Assembly (NCBI GenBank): GCA_003013855.2
Contig: ML058433.1
Location: forward strand, 7,315,966 to 7,379,965
DNA: 64,000 nt
Origin: Liriodendron chinense
Lineage: Eukaryota; Streptophyta; Magnoliopsida; Magnoliales; Magnoliaceae
Reading direction: 5' to 3'
A program made the translations under genes and the position numbers. Shown one piece after another: positions 1 to 10,167 of the stretch. The notes below the pieces were generated by a model that worked only from the letters and a program-made list of their open reading frames with translations, made no database searches and was not told where the DNA came from. The number at the start of each line of letters is the position of its first letter. The stretch's first letter is position 1.

Positions 1-1225
1 GCCCACATCATGGCTACAAAATTTGGCGGGTAATAAACTTTTTCTATGAAGGACTGACTTCGCTCATGCACCAATTCGTAGAGATGATGTGTAATGGAGA
101 ATTCATGAATAAGCAAACTGAGGAACATGGGACTATTTTGATATCTTAGCCGAGAATGCACAATCTTAGGATACAACTAAACCAGCAAATCCCAAGATAA
201 GCCAACATAGAAAAAAGGGAGGAATCTATATCCTCTCCGAAGAAGAAAACATAAGTGCACGTGTAGCTAGCCTCATAAGAAAAGTTGAGGCCATGGAGTT
301 AGGGAAGGGAGACAAGACTAGAGAAGTTGAGAATATTTGTGGAATTTGTTTCGGAAACCAACATGCAACATAGGATTGTCCTACAATCTTTGCATTCCAG
401 GAAGTTCTGCAAGAACAATCAAATGCCATAAATAACTATCAACGTCCACTTAGCAATCCAAACTCGAACACGTATAATTCTGGTTGGAGGAACCATCCCA
501 ATTTCAATTGGAGGAATGGGCCATCAGAGAATGCAAACAATAACCCAAAACTACGATTGAGGAGATATTGGGTACATTCGTCTCAGCCCAAGCTGAGTAC
601 GACAAGAATAATTCTCACAAAATAGATGGGTTCATGCAAGAACAACTAAATTCAATTAGAGTTCATCTCAAGCCATCAATGATTTGAAAACTTCAATGGC
701 TAGAGTTGAATCTCATCTTAGTGTTAGGGAGAAATTAGGCACACTTCCTGCCCAATCTCTCCCTAACCCAAGAACCCAATTTGAGATACAAGACCTCAGC
801 CCATCCTCCCAAAATACGGAGCATATTCAAGCTATCACCACTTTGAGGAGTGGCAAAACCTTTGATAAATCCAATCCGGTGAAGGCCTCAAAGCCTAATG
901 ATCCAAAAATTGCCAATAATGATGATATCATGAACAACACTCTACATGAGAAAGAACCGAAAACGCAATACAAGTCGGTCGCCTCGTTTCCCCAAAGGTT
1001 GATTTCACCCAAACCTTTAAACAAAAACCTGAAAATTTTAGAGGTTTTTAAGCAAGTGAAGATCAACATTCTATTGTTGGATGTTATAAAACAAATACCA
1101 TCCTATGCCAAATTTCTAAAGGAATTGTGTACAGTCAAAAGGAAACACAATGTCCACAACAAAGTACTTTTGACTAAGAATTTGAGCGCTATTATCAAAC
1201 AAGAGGTGCCCCAAAAATAAAAGGA
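1..1225 (+). pseudogene. gag: Gag of element C (C-terminal part, decayed)
   Basis: Remnant of the structural Gag polyprotein that packages element RNA in cytoplasmic particles. Positions 1-170 read as the end of a retrotransposon gag domain, broken by stops. A CCHC zinc knuckle lies at 338-379 with spacing C-x2-C-x4-H-x4-C; an in-frame TAG precedes its last Cys. It is followed by an Asn/Trp-rich stretch (about 430-540) typical of Athila-type Gag. A 178-codon open stretch (684-1220) covers the linker to protease and is rich in Lys, Pro and Ser. Several stops and frame changes mean no intact product. The N-terminus is outside the window. Confidence 0.75.
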
Positions 1226-1990
1226 TCTGGGTAGTCCAACCATCTCATGCATCGTAGATGACTACCGGATCAAACAAGCTTTACTCGACCTTAGGGCAAG
1301 TGTTAACCTCATCCCATACTCGGTCTATGAACAACTTGGGTTAGGTGAATTAAAACCCACCAAAACCATACTTCAACTTGCTGATAAATCTATTCATATA
1401 CCGAGAGGGATGATTGAAGATGTCCTTATCCAAGTTGATAAATTCTACTATCCAGTAGATTTTATTGTCTTGGATACACATCCCGTGATGGGAATCGGTG
1501 CTCAAATTCCTGTCATACTTGGCCGCCCTTTCTTAGCCACTTCAAATTCAATTATCAATTGTAGAAACGAGCTGGTACAAATGTCCTTTGGAAATATGAC
1601 ACTCGAGCTGAATATCTTTGATTTATACAAACAACCACGGGATGTTGATGACGAAGTCCACGAAATAAATCTGATTGAATCATTCATGAAAGACGCATCC
1701 CTCCTGACCTTCTATTCCGACCCTGTGGAGGCATGCTTAACCCATTCTTATAAGATTGATGATGACATGATAAGAGAGATGGATGCCATTTTGGATTCTA
1801 TGCCGGCACTTGATAATAAAAGATGGAAGGCACCATTTGAGCCTTTGCCCTTACGCGAGAACAAGCATCTTCCATCTAATATCAAGGCACCAAAGCTCGA
1901 CCTAAAACCATTACCCACTTATTTGAAATATGTTTATTTAAGTCGAGATGTGACATTCGGTGGTGATTTCTTCCCACTTAGATGTGGAAC
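1226..1990 (+). pseudogene. Aspartic protease and PR-RT spacer of element C
   Basis: Retropepsin-like protease that would cleave the element's polyprotein. The active-site region is at about 1285-1310, but the expected D-x-G-A-S reads D-L-R-A-S, so the catalytic glycine is arginine and the enzyme is probably dead. The following motifs (I-L-Q-L-A-D, V-D-K-F, V-I-L-G-R-P-F-L-A-T at about 1510-1545) are characteristic of Athila-type proteases. After it comes an acidic spacer (about 1630-1900) that resembles the C-terminal part of the ORF carried by elements A, E and K. A frame change near 1950-1990 separates this reading from the reverse transcriptase frame. The same region is repeated in element D from 25640. 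Confidence 0.8.
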
Positions 1991-3420
1991 AAGAGAGTAA
2001 GCTGATAGCCACTCTAATAGAGCATAAAAGTGTCATTGGATGGTCAATTGCGGATCTCAAAGGCATAGACCCCCTGATTTGTACTCATCGCATATACTTT
2101 GAGGAGAATGCAAAAACATCTAGGCAACCACAAAGACGCCTCAATCCAAATATGAAGGAGGTGGTTAAGGCCAAGGTGTTAAAATTATTGGATGTGGGTA
2201 TCATTTACCCAATATACGATAGCCAATGGGTGAGTCCAACTCAAGTGGTGCCTAAGAAATCCGAAATTACCATTGTAGCCAATGCCAACAATGAACTCGT
2301 GCTAACCAGAGTCACTACCGGTTGGAGACTGTGCATTGACTACAGGAAGCCAAACATAGTTACAAGGAAAGACCACTTCCCCTTACCATTTGTTGATCAA
2401 ATTTTAGAAAGGTTGGCGGGTCATTCCTACTTTTACTTCCTTGATGGGTATTTAGGGTATAACCAAATAGAGATCTCCCTAGAAGACCAAGAGAAGACAA
2501 CATTCACTTGTCCATTCGACACTTTTGCCTATTGAAGGATGCCGTTTGGACTATGTAATGCCCTTGCCACCTTTCAGCGTTGTATGTTGAGTATTTTTTC
2601 TGATATGGTGGAGACAATTCTTGAAGTCTTCATGGACGATTTCTCTATATTTGGTTGTAACTTTGATGAGTGTCAGGTGCACTAAAAAATTGTTTTAAAG
2701 ATGTGAAGAAAAGAACCTCGTGTTGAATTGGGAGAAATGCCACTTCATAGTTCAAAAAGGAATTGTCCTTGGTCACATCATCTCACAAAATGGAATCGAG
2801 GTGGACAAGGCTAAAATTAATCTTATCTCTAACCTCCCACCCCCCAAAAGCGTACGAGATGTGCGGTCCTTTTTAAGACATGTCGGATTCTATAGACAGT
2901 TCATAAAGGACTTTAGCTCACTCTCTCGTCCTTTATGTAACCTCCTTCTAAAGGAAAACTCATTCGAGTGGAATAAAGATTGTCAAAATGCCTTTGACAA
3001 ACTTAAAGGTATGTTGACATGTGCTCCCATAATACAACCACTTGATTGGAGCCTTCCTTTTGAAATCATGTGTGATGCAAGTGACTATGCTATTGGGGCT
3101 GTGTTAGGCCAAAGAAAAGAGAAGAAGCCATGTGTCATCTACTACGCAAGTAGAACCTTAAACTCGGCTTAAGCAAACTACACTACTATAAAAAAAGAAC
3201 TTTTGGTCATAGTCTTTACTTTGGACAAGTTTCAGTCCTACTTGATCAGATCCAAGATTATCATATTCACTAACCATGTCGCGCTTAAGTACCTTCTCTC
3301 TAAGAAGGATGCTAAGCCACGCTTGTTAAGATTGATCCTCCTACTCTAAGAATTTAACATAGAAATACGTGATAAGGAGTAGAAAACGTAGTTGCTGACC
3401 ATCTTTCTAGACTTATTCTC
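1960..3420 (+). pseudogene. Reverse transcriptase and RNase H of element C
   Basis: Copies element RNA into cDNA and degrades the RNA strand. The fingers region (T-G-W-R-L-C-I-D-Y-R-K, about 2320-2350), palm entry (F-L-D-G-Y, about 2440) and catalytic F-M-D-D box (2629-2640) are readable. A TGA at 2533-2535 stands where relatives have Gln, and a frameshift occurs near 2675 just after the F-M-D-D box. RNase H is seen from about 3060 (C-D-A-S-D-Y-A-I-G-A-V-L-G-Q) with a TAA at 3170 and more stops near 3350-3390. This is a relic. Element D carries a homologous copy with lesions at other positions. Confidence 0.85.
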
Positions 3421-3424
3421 ACCG

Positions 3425-4791
3425 ATTCCCCTGAGACGACCGTGATTAATGACATGTTCCCTGATGAACAACTTTTTAAAGTCTCCCAATTACCATGGTA
3501 TGTGGACATTGCTAACTATCTTGCTATAGGTACAATTCTGACACATTGGAAAAAGCAAGATAAGGATAACTTCTTCAACGAGGTGAGAAAATTCCTATGG
3601 GATGACCCATACTTATTCAAGTATTGTCCCGATCAAATCATAAGGAGATGTGTGCCGGATGATGAACAACACTGTATCATCTCCTTTTGTCATTCTCAAG
3701 CGTGTGGTGGCCACTCTTCGGCTAAGAAGAACACAGTTAAAATTCTGCAATGTAGGTTTTATTGGCCCACCATGTTCAAAGATAGTCATGAGTTTTGTAA
3801 AACGTGTGAGCCTTGTCAGAAATTGCGAGGAATATCCCATAGAAATATGATTTCACTCAATCCCATCTTACCAATCGAAATTTTTTATTGTTGGGGCATC
3901 GATTTCATGGGTCCATTCCTATCTTGTTTTGGAAATTTATATATTCTACTTGCCGTCAACTATATTTCAAAATGGGTCGAGGCGATTCCATACTGGAACA
4001 ATAACCATAAAACAGTCAATCGTTTCTTAAAAGAAAATATCATTTCCTGATTTGGAACACCTTGAGTCATTATAAGTGATGGGGGATTTCATTTTTGTAA
4101 CCGCCCGTTTGAAGTGTTTATGAAGAAATATGGTGTGAGTCACAAGGTGAGCACTCCCTATCACCCACAAACAAGTGGACAAGCTGAGATATCCAACAGG
4201 GAAATTAAATATATTTTGGAAAAAATAGTGAACCCAAATCGCAAAGATTAGTCGCTTTGACTTACCGATGCACTCTGGGCTTACCGTACCGCTTTCAAGA
4301 CTCCTATTAGAATATCTCCCTATAGACTTGTCTACGGGAAAGCTTGTTACTTGACCGTAGAGTTGGAACATAGGGCATATTGGGCGATAAAGTAGATGAA
4401 TTTTGATTCTGACAAGGCAAGCTCGTTGCACAAACTTCAATTGAATGAACTTGCAGAACTCCGGAACGAGGCATATAAAAATGCGAGAATTTACAAGGAC
4501 AAGACGAAGGTATTCCATGATAAGAACATCCTTCTTAAGACCTTCATGATCAATCAAAAGGTCCTTATGTATAATTCTCGGTTACATTTATTTTCGGGAA
4601 AATTGAAGTCTCGATGGACCAGTCCTTTCATTGTGAAAATTGTTTATCCATATGGGACCGCCGAGTTGTTGAATCCAAGGAATGGTAATATCTTTAAAGC
4701 AAATGGTCAACGCCTAAAGTCGTTCTTTGAGAATTTTTCTTCAAAAGATATGTCCATACCTCTAACTGATCCTGTGTATCAGGATATTTGA
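3425..4791 (+). pseudogene. Integrase of element C
   Basis: Inserts the cDNA into host chromatin. The zinc-binding HHCC region is at about 3690-3820 (ending C-K-T-C-E-P-C-Q). The first catalytic Asp lies in W-G-I-D-F-M-G-P (about 3893-3917), the second in I-I-S-D-G-G (about 4070-4085), and the Glu in N-R-E-I-K-Y-I-L (about 4195-4215). Stops at 4048-4050 and near 4250 break the core. The C-terminal DNA-binding part is open from 4396 to 4791 and includes a G-K-L-K-x-R-W-x-S-P-F segment like the integrase GPY/F module. No chromodomain and no envelope-like ORF follow before the purine tract at 4991. Confidence 0.85.
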
Positions 4792-5011
4792 TCTCCTATT
4801 CTGATGGAGGTATAGAGTAGTTAGGATTAGGATTTTGTTGCTTTTGGTTTGTTTCTTTTATACGTTTGTTAGAAGGAGGTAGAATTCCAGTTTTGGTTCT
4901 CTCAGGTACTCTCATTCCTCACTCCCTTTATTTTATAATTGCTCTCATGTTCTGCCTATTGCATATCTTTTACATTGAGGACAATGCAAGATTTGGTTGG
5001 GGGGCTGTAGG
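4792..5011 (+). other. 3' non-coding region of element C with hairpin and internal purine tract
   Basis: No ORF. A near-perfect stem-loop ACATTG-AGGA-CAATGC (4972-4987) is followed at once by a purine-rich tract ending in six G (4991-5004). Element A inserted 7-8 bp beyond the tract, duplicating GTAGG at 5007-5011. The region resumes at 23216 on the far side of A. Confidence 0.75.
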
Positions 5012-5941
5012 TGTTCGCTTCCCCAAGTGTAGGGTTGCGAAGTAGTAATAAACTCGGTAAGACCGAGGTCGATCCAGAGGGAAGGAAGTAAACAATTCCA
5101 ACTATCCTAATAACTAGAATCAAAGAGGTTTGTGAAATTGATTTTTAACATAAAATAGAAAATCTAATAATGAAAAGATAACTAGAGCATCAAGGATCCA
5201 CTTATAGCTCTTCTTAGATGCATAATTCGCTATGGTTTCTTACTTTCTCAACTAGAATCGATATTGAGATCTATCTAGTCCGATGATAGAGCTGTTAAAC
5301 CAAACAATCTGTCATATGTAAGTTCTATGCATAGGATTCACTCAATGTAGGCTGAGCTGAGCATGCTCAATTGCATAGGTCATTCCCCTTTTCAAAAGGT
5401 CTAATTCACAATCATAACCATCCTCAAGTCCTGTCACAAGACAAGGCTAGATCAGGATTTGAACTGGATTCAAATCACATGCACAGTCCATACATATTCC
5501 AGAAAAACAGAAAAATAGAACTTTGGTAGGAAGTTCCTTTATGAAGATCATAGTACTAGAGCGCACTCCGATTCCTCGGATCATACAGGTCTAGACCGTC
5601 ACAAACCAATTAAGCAATTAAGTAATTCTCCCAAACATCCATGAGTCATCATAAGACTAAGAAAAACTACTCAAAAACTTGTATAAACTTCAAACCATAG
5701 TTCATAAGCATGAATTACAACTTTAAAACCAATAAAACGAATTAAACAATCTAAGAAAACTATAAGGTTCACCTCTTAGCTCTAGCTAAGAGATTAGCTA
5801 ATGAAAAGCATATTAAAAATAAAACTAGAACTAAGAAAAGGAAGAAAAAAAACTAGCTGGAGGAGGCTAGGAAGCCTCCTATGACTTGAACTCCTTGCTC
5901 CCCACGTCCTTGGTTGCCCTGGAATAGAAGAGAGCACCCCC

Positions 5942-5948
5942 TTTTATA
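5942..5948 (-). promoter_or_regulatory. TATA box in the 3' LTR of element A
   Basis: TATAAAA on the minus strand, followed by GG. It occupies the same relative place in both LTRs and in related LTRs of the window. Probable RNA polymerase II promoter of the element. Confidence 0.6.
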
Positions 5949-6729
5949 GTGCAGCAATAGTACAGTAACATAGCAGAATTTGTTTCACTTGGTACGGCTT
6001 AACCAATGGTCGGATTGCCTTCAAAATTGATTTGTAGCTTCCTTGTAATGTGATCTTCCTCATAGATGATTTAGATTTCCAAGATTGTCCTCTAAATGGG
6101 CCCACCAATCACATCACCGACCGCCTCTCAAAATCGCGCACTTCGGGTACCTTCAGAACCAGTCATCTTGCTTTCAACACTCCAGAGTGTACAGACGTCG
6201 GATTGATCCCAAATTTGGATCATTAGTAGAAAACTTCCTCCTATACATGATAGACGGATTAGATTGTCCAAAACAATCCCAGAATGTGGTTCGAAAATTA
6301 GAACAATTAGGGCTTTTATAAACTCTGCACAGTTAGAGCTTTCTGGATGGTCCATCTTTCTTCAACCGGTACGATCAAACCACACATCCTTTTGATCTGA
6401 AACTTTTGTGGTTATTCATATATGGATGTGGTCTAGAAGTTGGTCAAAGTATATTCTTCATATCATCAATGATGGGCCACTTGGACCGGCCCAGAGTGGA
6501 ACAGCGAAATCTGGAACTTTCTGGACAGTTCGTATTGTTTTGGCCACCACGATCAATCCGTAGCTCCGATCGACACGAAACCACTTGGGTTAGTTCGGCA
6601 TCGAGCTCCTCTTCGACATGGATGTGTTGGATTTCCAAATATCATTAAGATGGATTCAAAAAAGTGCTCCGAAAAGTCAGAAATGGGAATGGCCTGCTGT
6701 ATGCAATCTGGAGTCTGAGACTTGCATGG

Positions 6730-6868
6730 CCGACCGGTCACGACCGGTCGGACAGGGCTGGCCGACCGGTCATGACCGGTCGGACAAGGCTGGCCTTGCT
6801 CTAGGGAGTGCATCCGACCGGTCATGACCGGTCGGGCCTTCTTGGCCGACCGGTCTTGACCGGTCGGA
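6730..6868. repeat. Palindrome array in the LTR of element A
   Basis: Four copies of a self-complementary unit with core GACCGGTCNNGACCGGTC start at 6730, 6762, 6814 and 6846, with spacings of 32, 52 and 32 bp. Both halves of each unit can pair, and whole units can also pair with one another. Confidence 0.85.
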
Positions 6869-7116
6869 CCCAGTTTTGCTTGTTTTTCTTCTTTCTTTTC
6901 TTCTCTCCTTCCTCTCTCTTTACTTTCTTCTTTCTTTGGTCCACCTTGGGCCTTCATCAAAGGCTCCAAATGGCCCCTTTTTGGTCTCTAATTGAGTGAA
7001 GTCCGCTCTCATCCCTACAATCACAAAACATGTATTTGATTAGTCTTTAAATCATGAAAATCTTGTATAATGAGTGATGAATTGGGGTTAGAATATGCAC
7101 AATTAAGAGCTCAACA

Positions 7117-8235
7117 CACCCCCCAACCAGCATTTTGCTAGTCCCAAGCAAAACATGCGTGAAGCAAGTTCAATTCTCCAAAAAACAACTCTCATTCAGA
7201 AACTATTCTTCTACACATCCCAAGACACACAAGTGTAAAAGTCAGAAAAATTAGGTGATAGAGGTTGAAACCTTAAACTCTGAAAACATAATAAGTGTTC
7301 ATATGAAATCCCCGCTGATTGATTGATAAATAGAAGAACTTGAATAAATTCAACCTAGTGTGCATAGTGAATGTTCGTCTCATGGTTTTCCAGGATTATC
7401 TTCTTCATAGATCAACTAAACTATGAATTTCAAGGTGCACAGAGCAACAACAAGCCTATGACAGGAATTTGTCTTACCATCCTTCCGACGACTTTCACAC
7501 TACATCCCATTTTCGGCTTTGATTACGGGTAGACCATCCCCCGGTTGGTAGTAGGTAGCCCTAATCGAAATTTTCCACCATTTTTCCATCATTCCCAATT
7601 TCATCCTTCCTTTTCCTTTTTCTTTTACATTAGATAGGATTTTTAGAAATCCATATCTTTCGTTATTTTCCCATGGACAAGGATGGACAAAGTACCCCGG
7701 CTTGGTTTCCCAACACCTCAAATCTAAGTCTAGCCAATCCAAAATTCACATAATCCTTTCAAATCATGAAAATCGTGTAATGTGAACTAGGTGTAAAAGT
7801 GTTCAAATTTTCTATCAATCATATAAATAGGGGAATTCACATATAAAACCATTATATTAAGAGAAGTTCAAAGCTTGCAACATCACTCACTTCGTATCTC
7901 CTCCTCTTATACTCATATCATCTTGAATGCATAGAAACAACGTTTTCCAAAAGAGTTTTGAATTTTAGAAAAATCGAAAAATTTCTACATAATTGCTCGA
8001 AATGTCACAAAAGCTAGTAGAATCATCTAAGGAATCTCACCCCCCAACCAAAATCTTACATTGTCCTCAATGTAATAAGATATGCAATATGCATGACATG
8101 AGAGCAATGACATAAAACAAAGGAGAGTGAGAACGAGAGTACCTGAGGTAGCAAGTTGATCAATTCTAGCATCTTCCATTGTCTCAATGAGACTTATTCA
8201 ATCCTAAATGCAGAAAGAAATCCTAACCTACCTAC
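7117..8235 (-). other. 3' untranslated region and polypurine tract of element A
   Basis: No coding signal. On the minus strand the polypurine tract for plus-strand priming (GGTTGGGGGG, inside 7117-7133) touches the LTR. A second tract at 8040-8050 is preceded by a perfect hairpin ACATTG-AGGA-CAATGT (8058-8073). The stretch between them is the reverse complement of a close relative of element C's 3' region (23216-24137), which ties the two element types together. Confidence 0.8.
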
Positions 8236-8638
8236 CTACCTTTGATTAGTCCGATCGACTACATGATCAAATTTGAGCAGGATCTTTATGAATTTCAATA
8301 GGTTTCTCATGAGGACCATCCAAAGTCCTGCTCGAATGTATACATGGGTGCGTTTCTTCATGAAGGTCCAATCATAGTGTTCACCACACGCATGTAAGGA
8401 GGAGATAAGAGCAGCAAAAAGATATCTCCTCAAGTTCTGAATTGGGTTGTAATTGATTAAAAATGGGTCCTCCCAATCAGAATTTTCAATGGGTTGAAGA
8501 ACCCATGATGGTGGAGAGACATTCATTAAGTATTTTTCAATTTGGGTTGTCTCCTCCACAAATTCAGAATTACACGGTGTTTCCACAAATAATGGTAAAG
8601 AGTGTAAATCAGTGGAATGGTGTTCTTCAGGCACCAAC
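8236..8638 (-). CDS. C-terminal part of the single ORF of element A (after nested element B)
   Basis: Second part of the ORF that starts at 20842. Taking 20842-19626 then 8638-8236 (the target repeat counted once) gives 1620 nt with no stop until the end, so B split an intact 539-aa reading frame. This part has a conserved P-P-S-W-V-L-Q-P motif followed by D-P-F-L-I-N and L-R-R-Y-L-F-A-A-L-I-S-S. The same string occurs in E (30475-29993) and K (61893-61591). It is mostly hydrophilic with a basic, hydrophobic last third and no clear membrane span. I do not recognise the fold. It is not protease, RT, RNase H or integrase. Confidence 0.75.
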
Positions 8639-8863
8639 ACCATTGTTAATGTCAGATTTTGTAACGAGATCCTCCTGCTTTTCTCCTTCACTCCAGCAGG
8701 GATTTCCACCACCAGACCTGAAGCAAGACAGCAAATAAAGGTGGCTGGGGACCAGCCGTTAGCCCTCCGATGCTTAAGTTAGGCCACAGTAAGAAGAGAA
8801 GCCAAGTAAAACGGGACCAAGATTGAATGTTGTGTGCGTACCTGCTCTTAATGGAGCCACCCC

Positions 8864-8871
8864 TTTATATA
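8864..8871 (-). promoter_or_regulatory. TATA box in the 3' LTR of element B
   Basis: TATATAAA on the minus strand, followed by GGGG; identical in the other LTR at 18735-18742. Confidence 0.65.
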
Positions 8872-9499
8872 GATCTGAAGCAATCCAATTTGTTACGTAA
8901 GATGTCGAAATCCCGCTGATGTCGCATACGATACTGAGATCTTGCTGATTTCGTGGGATAAGATCCTATCTTTTGAGTCAGATCCAACCCAATGACTTAT
9001 TTCAACAATCACGCCCCTTGATGGCAATCCCTTGAGATCCGGATCCATTTAGAGAAGATAAGCCCAAAAACCGACCTATACGGGCTGCCAGTAAGCGTGG
9101 TAACAGCGCTGATGTGTCATGATAAACTGGAAGCCGTAGTTGGAGTCATAGCTTCCGAAAAGGAAGGAGACGCCCGTAGTTGGAGTCATAGCTTCCGAAA
9201 AGGAAGGAGACGCCGACAAGACGGAAACCACCGGACTGGATGTAGCCCTGCTTGGTGTCGCAGAGGGATTGGACAAGCTGCTCGACGGGAATCGGGTGCT
9301 AGTACTGAAGGCTAAGAGAAATTACCGCAGGAAAGCTGCTCGCATGTTAGAATGTGGTCGCGAGTCCAAGTACACACTTAGATGTAACGTCTTTCAACGA
9401 CTTGTGAGAAGGTCTGCTCGCGGATCGAGCTTTGCCGTATTTGACTATCGGTTATGAAGACTCGAGACTTGCGAATAGCTGCTCCGTATTTTTCAATCT

Positions 9500-9700
9500 A
9501 TGACTCCTGATCAGGTGAGCTCGAGAGTCGAATGGACGTCCCACACTTATCCAATATTCGACTCTCGATCAGATGATCTCGAGAGTCGAATGGACGTCCG
9601 CACTTATCCATTCTTTGACTCCCGAGCTTACGATCTCGAGAGTCGAACCCACACTCCACTTTTACCCGTTCTGCGACTCTTGATCAGATGATCTCGAGGG
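9500..9700. repeat. About 60-bp tandem repeats in the LTR of B
   Basis: Three to four diverged copies, each with a CTCGAGAGTCGA core and a GGACGTCC-type stretch. The partner array is at 19371-19571 in the other LTR. Confidence 0.75.
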
Positions 9701-9753
9701 CCAAATGGGCACTTCTGCGTGAAATCTTTATCTCCACCATTTTGCTTATAACA

Positions 9754-9765
9754 GATGCCCCCCAA
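9754..9765 (-). promoter_or_regulatory. Polypurine tract of element B
   Basis: On the minus strand TTGGGGGGCATC directly precedes the 3' LTR. This is the plus-strand primer of reverse transcription. Element F has the related GAGGGGCATC at its own LTR edge (33799). Confidence 0.8.
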
Positions 9766-10167
9766 GTCCTTGCCGCCAAGAATTCTTAAGGAAAGGACTT
9801 AGCTCACTATCACACGTAACCGCCCGCTGCTTTCATCGAGAACGGCACCTCACATGATGGGCTGGAATTAATGAGCGCCAGCTTTCCGCAGCTTTTTCGC
9901 TGATGGAAAATGAAGGGGCGCTCGCCACGTGTTTGAGGAGTTAATGGGCGTGCCTGCTCGAGCGCTGTGTCAAGGGAGGGACTGCCACGTGCCATCAGAT
10001 ACGACGGAATGATCGGAGTCCGCCATTTCTTTGATTTTCTACAGAAGCTTTTTCGAAAGGAACCTGCAATCTTTTCTTTCCATTCTTCTTCTTCCTCCAG
10101 TGTTCATTTTCTTTTCTGTTTTTGGTATACTTCCTTTTTTTTCTCCTTCTTTTATTTTTATCTTCTC

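Larger units (their letters stand above)
5012..7116 (-). repeat. 3' LTR of element A
   Basis: 2105-bp LTR, partner of 21109-23210. On the minus strand it runs TGTTGAGC...GCGAACA. It holds a TATA box (5942-5948), an array of palindromes (6730-6868) and a U5 hairpin CTCGGT-AAG-ACCGAG (5053-5067). Small ORFs inside it are chance reading frames. Confidence 0.93.
8644..9753 (-). repeat. 3' LTR of element B
   Basis: 1110 bp with ends TGTTA/TAACA. It contains a 40-bp unit repeated twice (9134-9213) and about 60-bp degenerate repeats around CTCGAGAGTCGAA (9500-9700). A TATA box is on the minus strand at 8864-8871. Confidence 0.94.

Noticed and set aside
4792..5011. An envelope-like ORF after pol in C, as in some Athila elements
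   Set aside because: Neither 4792-5011 nor 23216-24137 has an ORF of useful length.
9967..10167. Longer start of the B antisense protein at 9967
   Set aside because: The extra residues are encoded by a T-rich leader just after the PPT region. ATG 10168 gives a normal start.
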